A stretch of DNA of 11,029 nt, taken from CAZLGO01 sp964559295. Lineage in GTDB: Archaea; Methanobacteriota; Methanobacteria; Methanobacteriales; Methanobacteriaceae. Below are positions 5,899 to 11,029 of the stretch, in pieces (position 1 is the first letter of the stretch; every line of letters starts with the position of its first letter). The position numbers and the translations under genes are program-made. The notes under the pieces are model-generated. The model had not been told where the DNA came from. It did no database searches and saw only the letters and a list, made by a program, of their open reading frames with translations. Where the stretch lies: assembly GCA_964559295.1 (NCBI GenBank), contig CAZLGO010000058.1, positions 1 to 11,029 on the forward strand. The letters are read 5' to 3'.

Positions 5899-6034
5899 CT
5901 GGTGTAAATCAGATATTTTTATCTCAAATTTCAAAGAGAACTATCTAAAGAGCTTTTAATAAACCGATAAAGATGTTTAGCAATTGCTGATAGATCCAAT
6001 CACAATATTTACTACACAAAAAGAAAATCAAATA

Positions 6035-6190
6035 ATGGAAACTAAATCAGATATTTTTTGGACAAAGAATGCCATCGCAATGAGTTGTGAGAGTGGCAAA
6101 GTATTGAAAATTTTTTTCAATATTACAAAAGAAAAGTTCAAATTAGCTCTAAAAGAGGGTTTTAAAATCAAAATTTTTGATCTTTATTAA
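6035..6190 (+). CDS. doubtful small ORF upstream of metG, 51 residues
   Basis: An open frame runs from TTG 5984, or more plausibly from ATG 6035 (METKSDIFW...), to a stop at 6190, just 25 bp before metG. The product would be soluble and basic, ending EGFKIKIFDLY. No family is recognised. No ribosome-binding site of the kind used by neighbouring genes precedes either start. Its beginning also contains the repeated 16-mer found at 5905-5920. It could be a leader ORF of metG, a gene remnant, or a chance frame in AT-rich DNA. Confidence 0.25.
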   Translation: METKSDIFWTKNAIAMSCESGKVLKIFFNITKEKFKLALKEGFKIKIFDLY

Positions 6191-6202
6191 AGGTTGAAAA
6201 GC

Positions 6203-6208
6203 AGGAGG
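6203..6208 (+). promoter_or_regulatory. Shine-Dalgarno of metG
   Basis: AGGAGG lies 7 nt before TTG 6216 and decides the TTG start. The protein then begins SKVFITCALPYANG, the usual N-terminus of the family. Confidence 0.75.
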
Positions 6209-6215
6209 AATAGAC

Positions 6216-8192
6216 TTGAGTAAAGTATTTATCACATGTGCACTACCTTATGCAAACGGACCATGCCATTTAGGGCATGTAAGATCCACCTACATCCCAG
6301 CAGACATATATGCAAGATACAATAGGATGTGTGGTGTTGATGTGTTGTTTGTATGTGCAACAGACGAACATGGAACACCAATTGCAGTTAGAGCCGAAGA
6401 AGAAGGAACATCTCCCCAAGAAATCGTTGATAAATATTATAAAATGATAAAAGATGACCTTGAATCGTGTAATATTTCCTTTGACTATTTTTCAAGGACA
6501 ACAGATCCTATACACTATAAAATTGCCCAAAATTTCTTCCTAAAACTTTATAAAAAGGGTTATATATATGAAAAAGAAATAAAACAGCTGTATTGCAGTG
6601 AATGCGAGAGATTTTTGCCAGATAGATACGTTGAAGGCGTATGTCCACATTGTAGCGCAGAAAGTGCAAGGGGTGACCACTGCGAGGCATGTGGTAGACA
6701 TTTGGATCCTATACAACTTTTAGATCCAACTTGCCTTATCTGTAAATCCACGCCAGAAGTTAGGGAATCAAAACACTATTTTTTTAAGTTAAGCCATTTT
6801 CAGGATAAATTGAAAAATTGGATGGAAAAAAACGATGCTTTACCTTCCAATGTTAAGAATTATGCCTTACAGTGGGTAAAAGAAGGATTAAAAGATTGGA
6901 TATTAACAAGAGATATGGAATGGGGAGTTCCTGTCCCACTTGATGAGGCAGAGGGAAAGATCATATATGTGTGGGGTGAAGCTTTCTTAGGTTACATATC
7001 ATCGGCTGTAAAATGGGCAGAAGTTAGCAATAAACCTTGGAGGGAATATTGGAACGATAAAGCCATCCATTTCATAGGGAAGGATATAATATACCATCAT
7101 GCCATATTCTGGCCAGCTTTGCTTATGGCATATGGATGTAAGCTCCCTTACACTATTGTCGCTGGGGAGTATCTTTCACTTGAAGGTCAGAAAATGTCAA
7201 CAAGCAAAAACTGGGTCGTTTGGGTATCTGATTTTTTAAGGGATTTTGATTCCGATACTCTAAGATACTATCTTGTTGTAAATGCACCACTTACTCGTGA
7301 TACCGACTTTTCATGGGACGATTTTCAAAGAAGGGTAAATGATGAACTTGCAGATGTTCTCGGAAACTTTTTGCACAGAACCTTCTCATTTACTTACAGA
7401 TTCTTTGGTGGAAGGATACCAGAGCCATTGGTGTTTGATAAATACGATGAGAAGTTAATAGATCAGATAGAGAATGCTCCAAATATTGTAGCAGAGTACA
7501 TAGAACAGTTCAAATTCAAAGAAGGTCTTGTTGAGATCATAAAACTTGCAAAATTTGGTAACAAATATTTCAATGATAAAGAACCATGGCACAGCATAAA
7601 ATCAGAACCAAAAAAAGCAGCAACGTGCTTATATTTGTGCAATCAACTTGCAAAAGTACTTTCTGTACTTTTGACACCTTATGTGCCAACCAAAGCTCGA
7701 AAAATCATGGAAATATTGAATTTAGAATATAATGTAAAATGGCAGAATGTATCTGAGTTTATCCCCTCAGGTCATAAAATAAAAAAAGCAAAACCTCTGT
7801 TTTCCAAAATAGATGATGATATGATAAAAAAACAAAAACAAAAACTCTATAAGAATCTAAAAGGTACTGGAAAGATGGAGACGATAACCATAGACGATTT
7901 TGCAAAACTTGATTTGAGAATTGGCAGAGTAATCGGTGCAGAATTTGTTAAAGGTTCTAAAAATCTCCTTAAACTAATAATTGATACCAAAAAAGATAAA
8001 ATACAGGTTGTTGCAGGTTTTGCTAAAAAATATTCGCCAGAAGATGTCTTAAATCAGAAAGTTGTTGTTCTTGTGAATCTAAAGCCTTCTAAAATATTTG
8101 GAATAAAATCTGAAGGGATGATACTTGCTACAGAGAAAAGTATGAGCATTTTAACAGCTGAAAAGGCTGATGTTGGTGAAAGAATAAAATGA
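6216..8192 (+). CDS. metG: methionyl-tRNA synthetase with C-terminal tRNA-binding domain
   Basis: This 658-residue cytosolic enzyme charges tRNA-Met with methionine using ATP. It is a class I synthetase. The HIGH motif is HLGH at 18-21 in ALPYANGPCHLGH, and the KMSKS loop is KMSTS at 326-330. Between them is the connective peptide with two zinc knuckles' worth of cysteines (C127, C130, C143, C146, C156, C159, C173, C176). An anticodon-binding helical domain follows, with TPYVPTKARKIMEIL near its end. Residues 554-658 form an OB-fold tRNA-binding domain of the Trbp111/EMAP-II type (DLRIGRV, VVAGFAKKY, KIFGIKSEGM). Here it is fused, whereas some archaea encode it separately. The start is TTG with AGGAGG. 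It overlaps the next gene by 4 nt. Confidence 0.97.
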   Translation: MSKVFITCALPYANGPCHLGHVRSTYIPADIYARYNRMCGVDVLFVCATDEHGTPIAVRAEEEGTSPQEIVDKYYKMIKDDLESCNISFDYFSRTTDPIHYKIAQNFFLKLYKKGYIYEKEIKQLYCSECERFLPDRYVEGVCPHCSAESARGDHCEACGRHLDPIQLLDPTCLICKSTPEVRESKHYFFKLSHFQDKLKNWMEKNDALPSNVKNYALQWVKEGLKDWILTRDMEWGVPVPLDEAEGKIIYVWGEAFLGYISSAVKWAEVSNKPWREYWNDKAIHFIGKDIIYHHAIFWPALLMAYGCKLPYTIVAGEYLSLEGQKMSTSKNWVVWVSDFLRDFDSDTLRYYLVVNAPLTRDTDFSWDDFQRRVNDELADVLGNFLHRTFSFTYRFFGGRIPEPLVFDKYDEKLIDQIENAPNIVAEYIEQFKFKEGLVEIIKLAKFGNKYFNDKEPWHSIKSEPKKAATCLYLCNQLAKVLSVLLTPYVPTKARKIMEILNLEYNVKWQNVSEFIPSGHKIKKAKPLFSKIDDDMIKKQKQKLYKNLKGTGKMETITIDDFAKLDLRIGRVIGAEFVKGSKNLLKLIIDTKKDKIQVVAGFAKKYSPEDVLNQKVVVLVNLKPSKIFGIKSEGMILATEKSMSILTAEKADVGERIK

Positions 8193-9760
8193 ACGAATCT
8201 GTTCTAATTAGAGAAGTCGAAAGGTTTCTTGATAAAATAAAACACAGAAAAATAGAAATCGATGATATCCATGATTTTAATAGTTTTATGGAGATTTATC
8301 TTTATTTTAGGAAAAATATGGCAAAATTACTGGAATTTAGAGAAACTATGGAAATAAAAGGCTACAAAGCTCCATATCGAGCCTTAAAAAGATACAATCG
8401 CGTACCTACAAGAGAAATAAAAGTTGAGGATAGGCACGATATTGCACGACACATCCACTACTTTAGGATGAAAGCTGCTGCAAAAAAAAACATACTTGAT
8501 CGGGTTAAATCGTCAATCGCATCCCACAAGATAGCTATTGGTCATCTGGAAGAGTTTGTAATAATAACATGTGACGTATGTGGAAAAAAGTTTGAGGGGC
8601 ATGATCTATCTCTCGTTAAATCTAAAACCTGTGTTTGTGGTTCCCGTAAACTTAAAATGGATAAAAATGAAATAGGGGTTCACAGAATCGATATAATCAA
8701 ACACCTTCCACTCTCTGGGGATTACATGGTGGGAATGTCAAAACTGTCCCGCCTAAGCAGGGAAGCGTTCAAAAAAATTGTAAGAACCCTAAAACATGAA
8801 AAGAGAGGTGCCATCAAGACCGTCTCACTGCTTGTTAAGATACCAGAAGATGGAAGATGGATCAGAAAGAGAGTAAGTATCCATGTCAAAGAGAAGATAA
8901 ACTGCGAGAAGGAAATTCAAAAAAGATATGGTCCAAATGCCCGTATTGAGTTTTTACAGTTTTACAGGACAAAACCAGCAATTATAAATGATAAAGCTGT
9001 GCGAACAGCACTATCTCTTGCCTATGTAAAATTTACAGAAGATTCTGCATATAAAATCTTTTGGGATGTCTTAGGAAAATTTATCCTTAATAGAAAAAAG
9101 ATGGAAATTTACAGAAAAGCTATAAAAATCTCATCCGAATCTGCTGATAAAATAGGACGTGGTTTAGAGGATAAAAAAGAGATAATGGAAAACAAACTAA
9201 CTGAAATATTGATGGAAAATCATCTTATGAATAAGGAAGGTAGAATGGATGAAGAACTCGAACATGACCTAGAGATGAAAAAAAACCTTGAGGAGAAGCT
9301 TTTCATCAACATGCCCAAGAACCTGATTTTATGGGATATTATAAAATATTACCTTACAAAATCCTATGATAAGAGGAGCAAGTATGCTGGACCATTTCCA
9401 AATATCCATCCAGAATTAGATGCACGTCAAATAAAGGCCTTGGGTAAGTTTGACAAGTTTATCATTGAAATTTTAAAGAAATATATGCATGAGAAGATTG
9501 AATACATCTCAAATATCGAAGATGTGCTTACAAAAAAATTTGAATTTGAAGGGAAGATGAAAGGTCTCCATGTTAAAGTGTATCCTCCTGCATTTGGAGC
9601 AGCTATTTTGCACATAACCACTGATCTATCTATTGAAAAATCTGCAGGTTTATTTTCCCTTAATCCCTATGAAGTTGAAGAGGAAAAGAGAAAAATTGAA
9701 GTATTTGAAAAACCCATCTCAAAGAAAGCAAGAAAATTTTTGGAGATTGTAAAAAGATAG
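8189..9760 (+). CDS. conserved archaeal protein with zinc ribbon, possibly DUF530
   Basis: This 523-residue soluble, strongly basic and helical protein has no assigned function. The N-terminal 125 residues are helical and charged. A treble-clef or ribbon-like metal site follows with C128, C131, C148 and C150 (CDVCGKKF...CVCGSRK). A basic segment (LSRLSREAFKKIVRTLKHEKRG) and a long helical region rich in KE (about 300-400) come next. The C-terminal part contains KYAGPFPNIHPELDARQIKALGKF and a VKVYPPAFGAAILHI strand. It resembles the methanogen family DUF530, but that assignment is from memory. Its ATG overlaps the metG stop (ATGA), with GGTGA at 8174-8178, so it is probably made together with metG. 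This and the zinc ribbon suggest an RNA-related or translation-related role, which is inference only. Confidence 0.85.
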   Translation: MNESVLIREVERFLDKIKHRKIEIDDIHDFNSFMEIYLYFRKNMAKLLEFRETMEIKGYKAPYRALKRYNRVPTREIKVEDRHDIARHIHYFRMKAAAKKNILDRVKSSIASHKIAIGHLEEFVIITCDVCGKKFEGHDLSLVKSKTCVCGSRKLKMDKNEIGVHRIDIIKHLPLSGDYMVGMSKLSRLSREAFKKIVRTLKHEKRGAIKTVSLLVKIPEDGRWIRKRVSIHVKEKINCEKEIQKRYGPNARIEFLQFYRTKPAIINDKAVRTALSLAYVKFTEDSAYKIFWDVLGKFILNRKKMEIYRKAIKISSESADKIGRGLEDKKEIMENKLTEILMENHLMNKEGRMDEELEHDLEMKKNLEEKLFINMPKNLILWDIIKYYLTKSYDKRSKYAGPFPNIHPELDARQIKALGKFDKFIIEILKKYMHEKIEYISNIEDVLTKKFEFEGKMKGLHVKVYPPAFGAAILHITTDLSIEKSAGLFSLNPYEVEEEKRKIEVFEKPISKKARKFLEIVKR

Positions 9761-9784
9761 CAAGTCACCTTTTTATAGAAATTC

Positions 9785-9830
9785 AGGTGGCCTTTGATCC
9801 CTCTTTGATCAACCTTTTCCTAAAAGGTTG
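9785..9830. repeat. second copy of the GATCAACC hairpin repeat
   Basis: The unit starts AGGTGGCC, includes TTTGATC and TTTGATCAACC, and ends in a perfect 9-bp hairpin: CAACCTTTT (9810-9818), loop CCT, AAAAGGTTG (9822-9830). It aligns almost gap-free with 4424-4473, sharing AGGTG, GATC and TTTGATCAACC at matching spacings. Its position just upstream of the AT-hook gene's ribosome-binding site mirrors the first copy's position before hcgF. Confidence 0.7.
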
Positions 9831-9846
9831 TTTGGGTGGTATTTTG

Positions 9847-9852
9847 AGTGAT
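9847..9852 (+). promoter_or_regulatory. Shine-Dalgarno that fixes the start of the AT-hook gene
   Basis: AGTGAT lies 3 nt before ATG 9856, the same spacing as for hcgC and for the gene at 10307. It argues against the upstream GTG at 9787, which lies inside the hairpin repeat. Confidence 0.65.
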
Positions 9853-9855
9853 GTG

Positions 9856-10302
9856 ATGTATGTAAACAAACCATTATCCTCTAGAACAATTGTGGAGCTT
9901 TTAGATAAATACCCGAACCTAAAAAAAATAAGATGTCCGAATAGTCTTTATTTGAGAACTTCAAAAAGATATTTAGATGCACTTTCTCAGCTTGGAATTG
10001 AGGTTGAACCTGTTATAAGAAGAGGTAGACCTAAAAAATATGGGGATTTAGACATAAAAAACATCCGAAAAATGTTGAAGGAAGGAAAAAGTCCAAAAGA
10101 AATATCAGATACACTTAAAATTCCATTAAAATCTGTTTATTATCTTAAGGACGTTAAATTAAAGCGGGGTAGAAAACCAAAATATAACAAGAAAACAGAA
10201 GATAAGGTAAAAAAATTATATAAAAAAGGAATTTCAGCAAAAAAAATATCAAAAAAATTTAATATACCATTAAGATCGGTTTATTATCTCTTAAAGCGGT
10301 GA
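9856..10302 (+). CDS. small DNA-binding protein with two AT-hook plus helix-turn-helix repeats
   Basis: The protein has 148 residues from the chosen ATG. After an N-terminal domain of about 50 residues (MYVNKPLSSRTIVELLDK...) come two copies of a 48-residue unit. Each has an AT-hook-like basic motif (RRGRPKKYG at 55-63, KRGRKPKYN at 103-111) followed by a resolvase/sigma-like HTH. The first HTH is IRKMLKEGKSPKEIS...IPLKSVYYL and the second is VKKLYKKGISAKKIS...IPLRSVYYL. The units align without gaps, so this is an internal duplication. It probably binds AT-rich DNA in the minor groove and, through the HTH, in the major groove. It could be a transcription regulator or a chromosomal architectural protein; no family name is certain. 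An upstream GTG at 9787 would give 171 residues but would translate a hairpin repeat. It lies 4 bp before the next gene. Confidence 0.85.
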   Translation: MYVNKPLSSRTIVELLDKYPNLKKIRCPNSLYLRTSKRYLDALSQLGIEVEPVIRRGRPKKYGDLDIKNIRKMLKEGKSPKEISDTLKIPLKSVYYLKDVKLKRGRKPKYNKKTEDKVKKLYKKGISAKKISKKFNIPLRSVYYLLKR

Positions 10303-10306
10303 TTCA

Positions 10307-11029
10307 ATGAAATTTGATATAGCTGAATATCAGATGATCTTGCTGGTCTCTGGTATCTGTGGTATCGTTGCATTTTTTGCAACATATCTTGTGATGCCAA
10401 AATTAATAAGCAAATTAAAAGATGCTAATATCGTTGGAAAGGACATCCATAAGCTTCAAAAACCAATAGTAGCTGAAATGGGTGGTATCGGTATTCTATT
10501 TGGATTTACAATTGGAATGTTTATTGGTATTTATGTTTATCCAGCCTTAAAATACCAGTTGATAATAACACTGCTTGTAATTCTCTTAGTAGGAATTGTG
10601 GGCATGGTTGATGATCTTGTAAGATTGTCCTCAAAGGAAAAACTGTTTTTGCTTGGACTGGCTGGCATTCCATTGATCTGGATCGCTCCACCTGGTGTTG
10701 GTATCCTCTACATGATACTCATGCCCGTATCTGTTTCGATAGCTTCGAATTTGACAAATATGCTTGCAGGACTCAATGGAATCGAATCAGGACTTGGATC
10801 AATTGCTATGGTTTCCTTAACAGCTTCCTGCATCATAATGGGCAAATACGATGTATCTATAATAACCATGGCAATGTTGGGGGCTCTCATTGCATTCTTA
10901 ATCTATAACAAACATCCATCACGTGTTTTTCCAGGAGATGTTGGTACCCTAATAATTGGTGCATGCATTGCTGCGGTTGCATTCATAGGTCGTGTAAAGA
11001 TCATAGCTTTTGTCGTGCTTTTACCCAAC
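10307..11029 (+). CDS. glycosyl-1-phosphate transferase, MraY/WecA/Alg7 superfamily (3' end outside window)
   Basis: This gene is open to the window edge; 241 residues are visible. Such enzymes move a sugar-1-phosphate from a UDP-sugar onto a polyprenyl or dolichyl phosphate in the cytoplasmic membrane. Visible signatures are KPIVAEMGG (52-60, the substrate-loop position), the catalytic aspartates D102-D103 in GMVDDL, NMLAGLNGIESG (151-162), and FPGDVGT (208-214). The hydrophobic helices are at about 9-30, 60-80, 84-100, 113-127, 133-148, 165-178, 185-200 and 214-228. The AEMGG form of the first motif resembles archaeal AglH/Alg7-like enzymes that begin N-glycan synthesis. A role in pseudomurein or other surface polymers is possible. 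ATG 10307 follows GGTGAT (10298-10303) by 3 nt and overlaps nothing. It is likely co-transcribed with the AT-hook gene. Confidence 0.92.
   Translation, partial: MKFDIAEYQMILLVSGICGIVAFFATYLVMPKLISKLKDANIVGKDIHKLQKPIVAEMGGIGILFGFTIGMFIGIYVYPALKYQLIITLLVILLVGIVGMVDDLVRLSSKEKLFLLGLAGIPLIWIAPPGVGILYMILMPVSVSIASNLTNMLAGLNGIESGLGSIAMVSLTASCIIMGKYDVSIITMAMLGALIAFLIYNKHPSRVFPGDVGTLIIGACIAAVAFIGRVKIIAFVVLLPN

Larger units (their letters stand above)
5711..6034. other. divergent intergenic region upstream of metG
   Basis: No convincing gene lies here. Plus-strand TATA-like boxes are at 5792-5800 (TTTTATATA), about 5820-5830 and 5883-5890. The last two lie in similar blocks exactly 60 bp apart: AGTATCAC-TTATTTAT-AGTAG at 5813-5833 and AGTATCAG-TATTTATATAGTA at 5873-5893. 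A second small inverted repeat (ATCTG 5897-5901, CAGAT 5910-5914) is followed by TATTTTTATC. The 16-mer TAAATCAGATATTTTT at 5905-5920 recurs exactly at 6043-6058. The region probably serves the minus-strand membrane gene on the left and metG on the right. Confidence 0.6.

Noticed and set aside
10708..10890. 60-residue minus-strand frame near the right edge
   Set aside because: It lies opposite the membrane transferase, whose motifs run continuously through this segment.

Overview
The window is AT-rich DNA from a hydrogenotrophic methanogenic archaeon. This rests on three things. It has a run of hcg genes for the iron-guanylylpyridinol (FeGP) cofactor of [Fe]-hydrogenase (Hmd). It has an F420-reducing-hydrogenase type maturation protease. 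Its genes carry archaeal signals: TATA boxes and Shine-Dalgarno sequences of the (A/G)GTGAT kind lying 3-5 nt before the start. A Methanobacteriales or Methanococcales member fits best, but the order cannot be fixed from this sequence.

Layout. Positions 1-782 hold no intact gene: a hairpin, several palindromes, a frameshifted gene remnant on the minus strand (187-356) and the hcgA promoter. Positions 783-5488 are a tightly packed plus-strand operon, hcgA-hcgB-hcgC-hcgD-hcgE-hcgF, ending in a hydrogenase maturation protease (frhD-like). The first five genes overlap by a few bases. A cluster of four related hairpin repeats separates hcgE from hcgF. Neither hmd nor hcgG is in the window. Positions 5554-5566 look like a shared bidirectional terminator. 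Facing the operon is a 47-residue membrane-protein gene on the minus strand (5567-5710). Positions 5711-6215 form a complex promoter and leader region with a TATA element enclosed by an inverted repeat and a doubtful small ORF.

Positions 6216-11029 are a second plus-strand group: metG (methionyl-tRNA synthetase with C-terminal tRNA-binding domain), a 523-residue zinc-ribbon protein that overlaps metG by 4 bp, a small protein with two AT-hook-plus-HTH repeats, and a glycosyl-1-phosphate transferase (MraY/Alg7 superfamily) cut by the window end.

How the genes work together. From work on the family, HcgA is implicated in making the pyridinol ring, HcgC methylates it, HcgB adds GMP, HcgE adenylylates the carboxylate, HcgF takes it up as a thioester, and HcgD is a Nif3-like metal protein thought to handle iron. 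Placing a [NiFe]-hydrogenase protease in the same operon links the nickel-free and nickel-dependent hydrogenases, which can replace each other in F420 reduction. The most useful new observations are that link, a start-site correction for the AT-hook protein, the dispersed hairpin repeat, the TATA-flanking dyads, and the small membrane gene.
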